From Vanilla planifolia (lineage: Eukaryota > Streptophyta > Magnoliopsida > Asparagales > Orchidaceae), in assembly GCA_023846275.1 (NCBI GenBank), contig CM043869.1, positions 34,870,737-34,934,736 on the forward strand: a stretch of DNA of 64,000 bases, given 5' to 3'. The notes under the pieces are model-generated. The model was not told the origin of the DNA. It saw only the letters and a list, made by a program, of their open reading frames with translations, and did not search any database. This document shows, piece after piece, positions 11,300 through 22,086 of the stretch. The number at the start of each line of letters is the position of its first letter. Position 1 is the first letter of the stretch. The translations under genes were made by a program, and so were the position numbers.

Positions 11300-13600
11300 A
11301 TGTAACTTTGTAGAGGCCTCATGGGGTTCAAAATTACTTTTAAGATTTTTCATCTCAAATCTATTAAGATATTCATTTAAATATTTGGTTTGTGAGAAAA
11401 AAATTTTATTAGAATCTTGTTTAATTTTAAACCCTAAAAAGAAGGTCAATTTGATTATCATACTTATTTCAACCTTAGAATGCATGATTTTTGAAAATTC
11501 ATATTGTTATTTGTTGTGCCAAAAATGAAATCTTTTACATAAATTGAATAATTAATATTTATTAATTTTGTTTTCTTATAAAAAGTGTATTATCCATATT
11601 TTCTTTTTAAATTTGTTGTTAAATAAATATTACTTTAGCATTCATGTTAAGCTTGAGGAGCATTTTCAGACCATATAATGCTTTCTTAAGTTTAAATACA
11701 TGATTTAAATTTTAATAATTTTCAAATCATAAAGTTTTTGTTTTTGTATAAACCTCTTCTTCAATTATTATGTTTAAGAATGCAATTTTGACATTTACTT
11801 ATAACAAATCCCATAAAACATGTGAATGGTGATAAAAGTCAAATTGCTTCCATGGGAGCCACTAGTGTAAAAGTCCCTTCAAGTCTATATCTTATATTTT
11901 GTTATAAACCATAGTTGCAAACCTTGTCTTATATCTAATCATTATCATTTTTTTTGTGAAAACTCATCTAATTTCAACTAAGTAATTATCTTCAGGTTTT
12001 TTCTACTTATTCTTAAACATCATTTTGAATAAATTGGTTCATTTCGTATTTGATACTAAGAAACCAATACATAATTTCTAAAATAATTGGTTCAATTCAA
12101 ATTTGATACCTAAGAACCAGTGCCCAATTTCTAAGTTTCTTCTACAACTTTTGGCTACAAATGTTTAATGAGTTATTTCTTTTCTTAAGGATGGACGAGT
12201 TCATATTTTGCTAGAAGGATTTCTTAATATTATTTTTTATGATATTCTTTGTTATAAATCCATTCTTTAGCTAACTCATTTATAGGTTCATTTATTTATT
12301 TATTATTTAAAGGTACATTTTTATCTTTTAGACTTAGCTTTTTAAGCTTTTTTTACATCTTCAATATCTACTTCATTTTTAAGAAGATTTGGCCAATCAA
12401 ATATGACATGTATACTTTTTTCACAACTAATGTATTTTTATAAAAGTTCTATATGCTTAGTTTAATCTGAGTAACCTAAGAAAATTGTTTCACCTGGTTT
12501 TATATAACATATTTTTCAAAATATAACATTTACATTCGAATGCTTGAAAATGTGAAATTTTGTGGTTTTTTTATTTGATAAGTCATACTAGGACTTTTTG
12601 ATTAAATATCATATTGAAATTCAATTCAATATAGTTTTTTTTATTGTCAATTCCAATTTTATTCTTCCTTTATGTTGCACCAATTTATTGAGGTGTTTAT
12701 GTTAATGCAAAATTATGTTTTATTCCCTGATTTTCACAAATTTTTTTTCCCAATGTTCATTTTTTAATTCCTTTCCATGGTCGCTTTGAATTCAGTTGAT
12801 TTCTAATTCTTTTTCTACTTGCAGTCTTTTTGTTAATTTTTAAAATTTTAAATGTATCATTTTTCTTAATTATAAATATAGACAAGAATATCTTAAGTAA
12901 TTGTTGATTGTTAAAGGATCATATTTTTGCAATCTAAAATAGTGGCTTACATTATACCAAATAGGTTCGTATTTTTCAATTCTAAAGTTCTAGATATTAT
13001 AACTTTTTTAATAAATTTAAATGATATCTTGATTTGTTTTCTTCTTTGTTAATCATCATGCGAATTTTTAAGCTTGAAGTCTTATGAAAACAAACTCTTC
13101 ACAGCATTAAATTTTGATGCTATCAAGAAAATTCTTATAACTTGTCCACATTCTAAATGATGTCAAGACATGTTATCTACTCTAATAGTTATAATTAAAA
13201 CCCAGAGGTTAAGTTTTCTTTGGAGTTATCCATTTCCTAAAATTTTCAATTAAAAAAAATTCTATTAATTTTTTTAAATCCAAATTCAACATTCAACATA
13301 AACCTTAGCAAATGTTTTTTGTTCATGTTTGATTATTTTGTTGTTGTTTTCTCTAATAAGTTTTGCAATTTTTTAATGAGGACTATCCTTTGCATCGTAT
13401 TGAATCATGACTAGACATCCACATAATCATTCTCTTAAACTTTGCTCTATCTAATTGTTTAGAAGTGCATATCTTTTGACTTACACATTAGCACAACGTT
13501 TCTTGTCTTGATCCATGTTCTAAGCTAGTAGATATAGTGAACTTTATGTATGATAATTCCAAAATTGAATGCATAATTGCTAGACCCTACATATGCATGC
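9488..13600 (-). mobile_element. Decayed antisense Ty1/copia element
   Basis: The minus strand holds copia pol in pieces. KLTFFLGFKIKQDS and FFSQTKYLNEYLNRF lie in the longest open piece (11246-11485). A degenerate active site, YVKD in place of YVDD, lies near 11530-11545. RT upstream reads VNVKIAFLN and [12 protein letters not shown] (about 11670-11830), with the RT N-terminus to about 12200 and likely integrase remnants to about 13600. RNase H lies in the 904-bp duplicated unit. Stops and shifts are frequent, so it is not functional. The outer boundaries are approximate and no LTRs were identified. Confidence 0.75.
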
Positions 13601-15224
13601 TACTTCTTTGTATTAAATTTTTGTGTTCATAAATCAATAATGTAATTTAGTTTCTAAGCTTGAACCAACCTATGAAATAAAATTAGAAAAAATATTCTTT
13701 CAATGACAAGCATGATTTTACTATACAATTGTTGTATTTTTAAAATCTATAATTATAATTTAATTTAAAAAATAATTACTATAATACTTTATGATAAAAA
13801 AAAAAACATATAAACCTCAATTATACAACACTATATTTATTTGCACACCAACATGTTACAAGCAAGATTTAATATTGTTAAAATTGTTTTTAAATATTAA
13901 TAAAATAAAAATGTGAGTTGCAAGATCGGATAAGTTAAAAAAAAAATTTAAAGAGCATCCATAGTTAAATATCATGCCAACAATCACACATTAAAGAACA
14001 AATTATTTTAATACTTCAATACAATATTAAAATAACGAAATATACTACATAAAATAAAAATAGTCCTTATTTAGTACATGCCAAACATGCTTCAAAAAAT
14101 AACTCACATTGACAAATTAATTTAAAAATCAAGATTTAATATATTACAAATATATTTCATTCAAAAAAATACCATCAAATAACAATTATGCTTCAAATGA
14201 TAGAATAATATGTTTATATAATATTAAGTATATAAGTAAAACTCATAATTTGATGCATTAGAAATACATCTCAATAAAAACATTCTATTAGACTTGTTCA
14301 AAAGCAACAAAAACACAAAAAAAACATCATAGTTGTACTACTTATTATAGATAGTTGAATGAAAATACTAGCATCACTAGGAATTTGTTAATCTAATGAA
14401 TGAATAAAAAATTGACAATTTTTCTATAAAAATATTAGAAAAATAATAAAGAAGGATCACAAAATAATCAACTCAAACGTTTGCATAATATCAATTCAAA
14501 AGTTTTCATAATTATTCTACTGAATCATCAAATATTCTTATTTTTCTTATGATATTGTAATCATAATATTAAATATACATTTGTATGAATGATTTAAGCA
14601 ATTAATTTGTACAATAATTATAAATTTTATATTTTTTCATATAAAATTAAATACAAAATTTAGAAAAAGTTATATAAAGTAAATCATGAATCATTCCATT
14701 CTTATTTTGAATTTGAATTAGAATTTAGCATGCATAACTAAATTCATAGAAACTTAATATTTCAATTTTTACAATAATAAAATGCAATTGCGATTATAAA
14801 ACCGTTAATGACATTTGTAGGAGTATACAAGGCATGTGGATATCTTCTTAGCATACTATTTTAGTAATATGCTAAGAGTAATAAATAAAAGAATTCATAT
14901 TTTTCTAACATTTTATTTTGTTTGTTTTTCTTTTCATTTCTTTTTCATTTTTTTATTTTATTTCAATGAAACCAAATAATATTATATACCAACTAAAAAA
15001 ATTCTTCATGCCAATAATATTATTATTCTAATAACACTCGTCCTTGAAGTCCCTTGATGAAATATTAAACCTAAGAGGTTGAGTCGAGCTGTTCACTTGC
15101 AGCTCCAATGACTTGTTATCAAAGTGACTAATGGAGTATTATTCATAAAACATTTGCAAGTTAAGTGATTTGTACATCTGTACCACGCCATTTTACTATA
15201 ACCAAATGGATACTGGAGTATATG
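13601..15224. other. AT-rich intergenic stretch
   Basis: No coding frame, RNA gene or clear repeat was recognised. Base composition changes sharply near 15225, where the GC-rich LINE begins. Confidence 0.55.
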
Positions 15225-15243
15225 TGTTGTCAACAGTCGGGAA

Positions 15244-15555
15244 GACGGTGCGGAGCTGGTGACGGTGCGGTGCTGGTGACGGTACGGAGCTGGTGCTGGG
15301 TGGAAGTGAAGGTGACGGTGCGGGCGACGGGTGGAACTCTGGAGCTGGGGCTGGTGACGGAGCGGAGCTGGAGCTGGGGCTGGTGCTGGTTGATGGCGTG
15401 GTGACGGTGCGTTGCGGTGCTGGTGACGGTGCGGAGCTGGTGACGGTGCGGTGCTGGTGACGGTACGGAGCTGGTGCTGGGTGGAAGTGAAGGCGACTGT
15501 GCGGGTGACGGGTGGAATTCTGGAGCTGGGGCTGGTGACGGAGCGGAGCAGTTGA
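15244..15555 (+). repeat. GC-rich tandem repeats in the LINE 5' region (181-bp period)
   Basis: A unit starting GACGGTGCGGAGCTGGTGAC at 15244 recurs at 15425 (offset 181). The second copy matches for about 130 bases. Each unit is itself built of shorter GGTGACGGTGCGG-type repeats. The position before ORF1 recalls the promoter monomers of some mammalian L1s; that function is only inferred here. Long proline/threonine-rich frames on the other strand are a by-product of the repeat. Confidence 0.85.
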
Positions 15556-15935
15556 CGCGGAGGCGGTGGTGGTGCGGGTGTCGAAGGGGTGGCTGGTGAA
15601 GAAGAAAGGGGACGGTGAGGGGGACGGTGACGGTGGAGGGACGGAGGCGGGGTGGGGCTGTTACGTTGAAGCGAGCGTCCGGAGTAAGTACGGGAGACGG
15701 CAAGAGGAGGGGCGGCGTGTACGGGACGTCCTGGTCACGTGCGTGCCTGGTGTTACTGTATTGTTGTGGAAGTCAATTTGGCAGGCCCGTTTTCAAATTT
15801 GAATTCCTAGGCAGGGGGTGAGCAGCGTGGACTGCTGGAACAAGTTTAAAGTGTGAGTGTTGCTGCGGAGCAAGATATCGGTCGTCTTCTCGCATGGGTT
15901 TGGAGCGCCTGCAGCCCTAAAGACGAGGAATTAAT

Positions 15936-17687
15936 ATGGCGGGATCCAAGGGAAGGAGGAGCCATCGGAAAACGAGGGCGTCCATGAGTATATCGCCGAA
16001 TAGAGAATTCTGTACAAGCTCTACAGAAGAAATGGGATTGGACACTGGGAAGCCGAGTTGTGCCTCTGGAGCCCATGTTGACGTTGAGGGGGTTGGATCC
16101 CTGAGGCAGGAGGCGGTGTCATTGCCTGAACGTACTGATTCGTCGTGGAGCCCTGCAGCAGTGGTTGGCCCAGGGGCGGAGGGGGCGTCTTCGTCCAAAG
16201 GGAAGGAAGCGCTGGTGGAGTCCTCTGGGCACAGCAGGCAGGCGGGTGACGCTCTGGCTGTCCTGGGAGGTGAGGAGAGGAAAGCCCAGGACCACGCGGG
16301 ATGTCCGCGGATGGAGGAAACTCATTGCTTAGTTCAGGAAGTTGTCGGGGGGGGGGGGGTAGCGGGTAGCTCTCCATTGCAGGCTAAGAACCAGGAGGCT
16401 CAACTGAATAGAATGAGTTTCAGGGAGGCCTTAGTCTCGAAAATCAGTGCTCCCAGTGAACGGGTTATGCCCTTTGTTCGGCCGGCTACAATTGATGTTA
16501 AAGAGAGAGCAGCGGGTATGCCTGACCAGACAGAGAATGCAGATGTGTTAATGTCATCTGAAGCGTGTTATAGACGTATTGAGTTCCATAAATTCGACCT
16601 GGTTGGCCGCGTTTTTGGCAACTCCCTCCCGTTCTTTGCCATAGCACGGGTCTTGCAGAAGCGCTGGGGACACTACAAAAACTTCAGGATTCTGGACCTG
16701 ACCTCTGGCTGTTTTGTTCTACACTTCGACTACATGCAAGACATGAACGAGGTGTGGTTGGGAGGGCCGTGGCAGGTCGCCGGCCAAGCTATGGGGTTGG
16801 ACCTGTGGACGCACGATTTCAGCCCAAACGACTCGACTGCAATGCGTGCACCTGTCTGGGTGCGCTTCCCCGGCCTTCCGCTCATTTATTGGGACATGGA
16901 AAACATCCTAAGAATAGCCAAAGCGATTGGGGAGCCCTTCCTGTTAGACGGCTGGACGGCCGACATACAAAGGTCTGCTTTCGCTAGAGTTTGCATTCGT
17001 ATGGATCTCTCAAAACCCTTAAAGCCAGGCACCTGGTTGAATGGAGAGTTTGGCAGAGTATATCAGCCGTTTGAATATGAGGGGCTACCAAGGGTTTGCT
17101 TCTGCTGCGGGCGTGTGGGGCACCTTGCAGGGAGCTGCAGTATGCAAGAGACACAGAAGGCTGTGCATGCAGACACACTTGGGAAGGATGCGGAGAAGAG
17201 GGAGAAGGTAACAACCGGAATTGCTGAACCAATAGCAACCACACATGCAGCATCAACAAGCAAGAAGGAGGCGGGTGCCTTCGATAGTCAGGAGCCTGTT
17301 CGTAGACCGACGAGGGACGTGGCGAATTCCTCGTGCCATGTACTTGAAGATGGAGCGGAGTGCTCCAAAATCCAGAGCAAATCGAAGAGCGATGAGTACG
17401 GGGTGGAGGGGAATATAAAGCGGGGGGAACTTGGTCCATGGATGTTGGTTCTTCCTCGACGTAGGAGGCAAGAAGCTAACAACAATGCTCTTAGGCTGCC
17501 CCAGAACCCAAGCAGAATTCAAACCAGAACAATTGCCAGGGCAAGAAGCGTTTCCAAGGCCAGAGGAAGGGACTTGTTAAGACGGGCTTGGTTCCCAAAA
17601 GATAAGGGGAAGAAGCCAATGCGGGAGATGGATTATGCAATGGAGGAAGGTATACGTAGAGATGATGTCAATTACAATAGCATGTAG
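15936..17687 (+). CDS. LINE ORF1 protein (DUF4283 and zinc knuckle)
   Basis: This 583-residue protein is the nucleic-acid-binding ORF1 of a plant L1, expected to coat element RNA in the ribonucleoprotein particle. Residues about 1-200 are low-complexity and polar, including a short glycine run encoded by 13 consecutive G. Residues about 216-375 match the DUF4283 pattern (EFHKFDLVGRVFGNSLPFFA, FDYMQDMNEVWLGGPW, APVWVRFPGLPLIYWD). Residues 388-401 form a CCHC knuckle (C388, C391, H396, C401) within VCFCCGRVGHLAGSC. The C-terminal third is basic and unstructured. The ATG at 15936 is the first good start after the GC-rich 5' region. The frame is intact, and 184 bases separate it from ORF2. Confidence 0.88.
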   Translation: MAGSKGRRSHRKTRASMSISPNREFCTSSTEEMGLDTGKPSCASGAHVDVEGVGSLRQEAVSLPERTDSSWSPAAVVGPGAEGASSSKGKEALVESSGHSRQAGDALAVLGGEERKAQDHAGCPRMEETHCLVQEVVGGGGVAGSSPLQAKNQEAQLNRMSFREALVSKISAPSERVMPFVRPATIDVKERAAGMPDQTENADVLMSSEACYRRIEFHKFDLVGRVFGNSLPFFAIARVLQKRWGHYKNFRILDLTSGCFVLHFDYMQDMNEVWLGGPWQVAGQAMGLDLWTHDFSPNDSTAMRAPVWVRFPGLPLIYWDMENILRIAKAIGEPFLLDGWTADIQRSAFARVCIRMDLSKPLKPGTWLNGEFGRVYQPFEYEGLPRVCFCCGRVGHLAGSCSMQETQKAVHADTLGKDAEKREKVTTGIAEPIATTHAASTSKKEAGAFDSQEPVRRPTRDVANSSCHVLEDGAECSKIQSKSKSDEYGVEGNIKRGELGPWMLVLPRRRRQEANNNALRLPQNPSRIQTRTIARARSVSKARGRDLLRRAWFPKDKGKKPMREMDYAMEEGIRRDDVNYNSM

Positions 17688-17871
17688 TAGGAGGGAAGCT
17701 CCTGGGCTGTGCTTCGTGGGGCGCACAAGCTTTGGAACTGGATGTTGGCGGTTGGCAGCTAAATATTCAGGCGAGGCTGTGATTTGGCGTGATGGCATGA
17801 AGATAAGTGCACTGGTGCGGGTGCAACGGGAATCTAGCTGAATTGGGGATAATTTTGACACAATTTTACAA

Positions 17872-20800
17872 ATGACGGTCAAAGTTGTGTTCTGGAATAT
17901 CAGGGGGATTCGGGATAGGAAATCTAAATGCTACTTACGTAGACTCGTTCGCGAGAATAGCGTTGCGGTGGTGGCCCTTGTGGAGACGAGGGCTAAATCA
18001 TTCACGCGGAAGGATGTCGATTGGCTCATTGGGAGGGAATGGAACTTTGCGGTGCAGCCCTCTGTTGGGATGTCAGCAGGAATAGTTCTGCTGTGGAAAT
18101 GCTGGGTGGATATCTCGATCACCTTTTCCGCACTCCACGTGGTAGCACTCGAGATCAAAATAAGTGGCATGAAGAAGTTGGGCTGCTGCGTGGTGTATGG
18201 CCCGAAGGACCATTTCACGCGACGCGAGGTGTGGGATGCAGTAAGGAGTGTGGCTTCCCGGGAGGTTCCTTTCATGGTGGCGGGTGACTTTAACATTATA
18301 ATGACGCAGGAAGAAAAACGAGGTGGACGGAGATTCACTTTTGGTAGTCAGCAGCAGGAGTTCGCCGACATTATGCAAGAACTGCAGCTGGTGGACGTGG
18401 GTTTTTCCGGAAATATATTCACATGGTGCAATGGGAAACAAGGCCGAGCGCGGATCTTGGAGAGGCTCGACAGGGTGCTGCTTAATAATGCTGGGCTTCA
18501 AGAGTTTCCTGAGTGCTCCGTCACGCATCTCAGCCGCCTTGGCTCAGATCATTGCCCTTTGCTAGTCAAGCTGGGTAGCAGTCAGCCGCAGGGGAACGCA
18601 GCAAGGCTTCAATTTGAGAATATTTGGCTGGATTTTCCGCAGTCCATAGGGGTGGTGCACCATGCATGGGGCAGGCACGTGGGTGGAGATCACATGAAGA
18701 AGCTATCAGTTAAATTTCACCGCTCTATTGTCGCACTGCGGATGTGGAGCAGAACTGAGGTAGGAAATATTGTCGAGAACAATACGGAACTGGAGAGACA
18801 TATTAATGATTTGCAGACGAAGGAGTCGAATGAAGGGCTGGATGCAGAGGAAAGTTCGCACTTGGGACATATGATTTCGGCATTTCATCATGGGTGTATA
18901 CTTGAGGAGAAGTGGTGGTGGCAGCGGGCGAAGCTCCACTGGGCGCAGCTGGGAGACTGTAACTCTAGGTTCTTTCATGAGGCCGCTTCGTCCCGCCTGC
19001 GGAAGAATAGAATTGAACAGCTCAAGGATGAGGAGGGCAGAGTGGTGGACACGCCTGAGAGTGTTAACGCCGTCCTACTAGCTTTCTTTGAGGCTAAGTG
19101 GCGCAGTGCGGAGCGTGTGCTTCCGCCGCTGAACGTCTCACCGCATGCTGTCGTGAGCGGTGACATGGCCGAACAGCTGAGCCGCAGGGTCACTGAATCG
19201 GAGGTTGTCGCGGCAATCCGTGGTTTGAGAAGAAATAAAGCTCCTGGAAATGACGGAATTTCTGCCGAGTTTATCCATGGCTTCTGGAAGATCACCCATA
19301 GAGATATCATCCGCGCGGTGTTTGCATTTTTTGATGAAAAGCGGATGCCGAAGGAGTGGAAGGACACCTTAGTGGTTCTAGTTCCTAAGCGGCAGGGTGC
19401 ATGCGTGCCGGCGCATTTCCGCCCAATTAGCCTTTGCAATTATGTTTACAAGGTGGTGGCGCGTATCCTTGTGAACAGACTGAAACCTTGGCTGCATCTC
19501 CTTATCTCGCGCGAGCAGGGTGCCTTCATCCCTGGTCACTGTATATCTGATAATGTGTTCATTGCGCAGGAAATGGCATCTCGCATGCACTCCTGCTCTT
19601 CCTACTCTGGGCTCATGGCAGTCAAGCTGGACATGACGCAAGCATATGATTCTGTGAGGTGGGACTTTCTGTTCGGGATGATGCAGTGTATGGGATTCCC
19701 TCCGCGATGGTGCAAATGGATTGAAGCGTGCATTTTATCTCCAAGGTTCGGGGTTCTCGTCAACGGTGTCCGTCTTCCATGGGTGGAGGCACAGAGGGGG
19801 CTACGGCAGGGCTGCCCGCTGTCACCTTACTTATACGTCATTGCGACGGAGTTTCTTTCCATTATGGTGCACGAGTATGAGTCCAAACAGCTGCTGGGCT
19901 TCAGGCTGGGGCAACACACGCCGCTGGTGTCCCACCTGCTTTATGCTGATGATGTTCTCTTATACGCAGAAGCCACGGTTAGGGCCGTGAGTGCGGTGTG
20001 CAAAATTATTAAGAGATTCAGCAAGGTTGCAGGCTTACAAGTTAATCTCTCCAAGTCGAAGGTTTTTTTTAGTAGGAGATGCAGTAAAAAGACGACTAAG
20101 CTGCTGGCGGAAAAGCTTAGAATGGCTAGTGGGTCAACTCTTACATACCTGGGGGTGCCGATTGCGGCAAAACGGCTTAAGAGAATTGACTTTGACTTCC
20201 TTATTCAGAAGCTGGAAGCTTGCATTGCCTGTTGGCGGATTCGACCGCTATCAGTCGTTGGCAGATTGACCCTGGCTTCCTCGGTCCTTAATGCTATCCC
20301 GAGTTATATACTTAGCCACTGCGCCGTGCCCATGGGCGTTGTGGACGAGATCGAAAGGAGAATTCGGAATTTCTTGTGGTGTGGGGTTAGTAACAAGCAG
20401 TCAGTGCACTATGCGCCCTGGCACAAAATTACTTTACCGAAGGACGCCGGCGGCCTTGGGCTTCGGGACCTCCGCACTTGGCAGCGCGTCTTACTTATGA
20501 AGCAGTGCAGGCGCTTATTGAGCCGTGAAGACAGCCCCTGGGTGGAAATCATGAGGCGGAAATATAGCAGGACGTTTTCTGATCTGAGGATCCCTTGGAA
20601 TGCTTCTCATGTCTGCAAGCTTGTTCTTGAGGCAATGCCGACTGCGGTAGGGAATTTTGTGTGGAGAATTGGTGATGGGAAGTCGGCGAGATTTGAGGAA
20701 GATAATTGGTTGGGCTTCCTTCCGATCTGTAGGTGGCTTACGTTCATTAACATGGTGGCGGCGTGGCCGGATTGCGTGGCTGGTTGCCTCACCGAGGATG

Positions 20801-21624
20801 GGGACTGGGATGTTGACAGGATACGCGAGTGGGCGGGTGCACTTTTGTTTGACAGGGTTCTGCATTTGCCCAGGGCCCGTTTGACAGAGAAGGATACTCT
20901 GATTCAGGTGCAGACCGAGGCTGAGGGGGTTGACAATGACAGGATTTACCAGGATCTAAAGTGCAGCGCCGGCAACGTCCTCAGGTCGGAAAACAGGGTG
21001 GTCTTGGACCGCATGAGGAGCTTGTGGAAGATGAGGACATTGCCACGAGTACGAATGTTCCTGTGGCGTGTTATCGGTGACCACCTCCCTACGATGACCT
21101 GGCTTGCTCGGAGAGGAATGGCTCTAGATAGTTGGTGCACTTGGGGCTGCGCGGCGGAGGAGTCCACGCAGCATCTATTTTGGGAATGTCCGCAAGCCCA
21201 GGTTTTTTGGAAGGGCGTGCATGCATGCGAGGCGACGGCTGTGCTGCTGGGGTCTTGGACCGCTAGATTGACCTTCCTTGACCGGGCTTTGGAGCTCATT
21301 GCTGCACCGGCGGCCAGACACGGGGTTGGTGCTGGTCATGCCGCTATATTGGCGACCACTATGTATTACATTTGGGAGAGACGGAACATGAAGCGACATA
21401 ATGTTCCCGTTTGCAATCCCAGTGCTATGATGCACAACATGAGGATGGAGCTTACTGTAGCAGCGAAGCCATGTAGCCATCATTCATCCATGTCCAGCGG
21501 GAGCCTATGCAGTTCTTCGGAAGTGCCGGTAACTCTTACTTGGGTTCCCCCCCCACTGGATGGATCAGAGTTAACTGTGACGCTGCTTTTGGTCACAACT
21601 CCGCCGGCCTTGGAATTGTGGTGA
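17872..21624 (+). CDS. LINE ORF2: endonuclease and reverse transcriptase, C-terminus out of frame
   Basis: This is the replicase of the LINE. Residues 1 to about 230 are an apurinic-type endonuclease with N9 (VVFWNIRG), E38 (ALVETRA), D139 and N141 (AGDFNII) and the SDH triad at 225-227. The reverse transcriptase spans about 440-790: D587 in KLDMTQAYDSV and the YADD box at 691-694. A zf-RVT zinc-binding region follows (C1089, C1093, H1101, C1106). All catalytic residues are present. The frame is open for 1,250 codons, but the last stretch (about 25 residues) is out of frame: after an 8-base C tract near 21547-21554 the RNase H domain continues in another frame. The true protein would therefore extend to 22028. 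Confidence 0.9.
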   Translation: MTVKVVFWNIRGIRDRKSKCYLRRLVRENSVAVVALVETRAKSFTRKDVDWLIGREWNFAVQPSVGMSAGIVLLWKCWVDISITFSALHVVALEIKISGMKKLGCCVVYGPKDHFTRREVWDAVRSVASREVPFMVAGDFNIIMTQEEKRGGRRFTFGSQQQEFADIMQELQLVDVGFSGNIFTWCNGKQGRARILERLDRVLLNNAGLQEFPECSVTHLSRLGSDHCPLLVKLGSSQPQGNAARLQFENIWLDFPQSIGVVHHAWGRHVGGDHMKKLSVKFHRSIVALRMWSRTEVGNIVENNTELERHINDLQTKESNEGLDAEESSHLGHMISAFHHGCILEEKWWWQRAKLHWAQLGDCNSRFFHEAASSRLRKNRIEQLKDEEGRVVDTPESVNAVLLAFFEAKWRSAERVLPPLNVSPHAVVSGDMAEQLSRRVTESEVVAAIRGLRRNKAPGNDGISAEFIHGFWKITHRDIIRAVFAFFDEKRMPKEWKDTLVVLVPKRQGACVPAHFRPISLCNYVYKVVARILVNRLKPWLHLLISREQGAFIPGHCISDNVFIAQEMASRMHSCSSYSGLMAVKLDMTQAYDSVRWDFLFGMMQCMGFPPRWCKWIEACILSPRFGVLVNGVRLPWVEAQRGLRQGCPLSPYLYVIATEFLSIMVHEYESKQLLGFRLGQHTPLVSHLLYADDVLLYAEATVRAVSAVCKIIKRFSKVAGLQVNLSKSKVFFSRRCSKKTTKLLAEKLRMASGSTLTYLGVPIAAKRLKRIDFDFLIQKLEACIACWRIRPLSVVGRLTLASSVLNAIPSYILSHCAVPMGVVDEIERRIRNFLWCGVSNKQSVHYAPWHKITLPKDAGGLGLRDLRTWQRVLLMKQCRRLLSREDSPWVEIMRRKYSRTFSDLRIPWNASHVCKLVLEAMPTAVGNFVWRIGDGKSARFEEDNWLGFLPICRWLTFINMVAAWPDCVAGCLTEDGDWDVDRIREWAGALLFDRVLHLPRARLTEKDTLIQVQTEAEGVDNDRIYQDLKCSAGNVLRSENRVVLDRMRSLWKMRTLPRVRMFLWRVIGDHLPTMTWLARRGMALDSWCTWGCAAEESTQHLFWECPQAQVFWKGVHACEATAVLLGSWTARLTFLDRALELIAAPAARHGVGAGHAAILATTMYYIWERRNMKRHNVPVCNPSAMMHNMRMELTVAAKPCSHHSSMSSGSLCSSSEVPVTLTWVPPPLDGSELTVTLLLVTTPPALELW

Positions 21625-22028
21625 GGGATTTCTTGGGAAAGCCTATATGGGTGCTGGGCAAGAGGGTTCTTTCGCAGGCCTGCGTGGCCATGGAGGTTCA
21701 GGCGATGCTGGAAGCCTTCAAGCTTTTGAAGGATTCCTTGATCCAGTACCGTGCAGTTGAGATACAGACTGATTCGATGCTGGCGTTGTCGGAGGTCAGG
21801 AGGATCATTTCGAACCCGCCTGAGGTTGGCCCTCTAGCTGAGGTCATCGCATATGCTAGATGTCTGGATGGCCTTCGTATTACCCACATCTATAGGGAGG
21901 GAAATGCGGCGGCTGATTGGGTGGCACGTGGTGCTTGTTGTCATGAGTTTGCTTGGAATGGGGGGATGCCCCTGCCTAAGCCACTCGTTAAACTAATGTT
22001 GATCGATTTTCTCTTTGACCCTCCGTGA
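21507..22028 (+). pseudogene. LINE ORF2 C-terminal RNase H, displaced by a frameshift
   Basis: This frame holds a plant-type RNase H (RVT_3 family) normally fused to the C-terminus of L1 ORF2. It reads GWIRVNCDAAFGHNSAG, then MEVQAMLEAFKLL, VEIQTDSMLALSEV and REGNAAADWVARGA, which supply the acidic catalytic positions. Homology begins around the C tract (21547-21554), not at the frame's first ATG. The phase differs from ORF2 by one base, consistent with loss of one C from a nine-base tract. The stop is TGA 22026-22028. As it stands the domain would not be made with the RT. Confidence 0.87.
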
Positions 22029-22074
22029 GGGATTCACGGTGTATCTTTTGTTAGGCTTATGCCTCTTTTGAATC

Positions 22075-22086
22075 AAAAAAAAAAAA
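22075..22086 (+). other. Poly(A) tail of the LINE
   Basis: Twelve A residues follow a short 3' UTR (TTAGGCTTATGCCTCTTTTG) of the kind seen at plant L1 ends. They mark the 3' boundary. Confidence 0.85.

Larger units (their letters stand above)
15225..22086 (+). mobile_element. Nearly full-length L1-clade LINE retrotransposon
   Basis: A GC-rich block in AT-rich DNA has the layout of a plant L1 LINE: 5' region with tandem repeats, ORF1 with DUF4283 and a CCHC knuckle, ORF2 with endonuclease, reverse transcriptase, zf-RVT and RNase H, a 46-base 3' UTR, and a 12-base poly(A) (22075-22086). Transposition would be by target-primed reverse transcription. ORF1 is open; ORF2 is open except for one frameshift before RNase H. 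The exact 5' end is uncertain, placed at the composition change. I could not find a convincing target-site duplication. Confidence 0.92.

Noticed and set aside
15230..15703. Long minus-strand frame rich in Pro, Thr and His
   Set aside because: It is the complement of the GC-rich tandem repeats at the LINE 5' end; composition follows the repeat and no family motif is present.
16347..16359. Run of 13 G as a frameshift in LINE ORF1
   Set aside because: The frame stays open on both sides and the downstream DUF4283 is in phase with the start.
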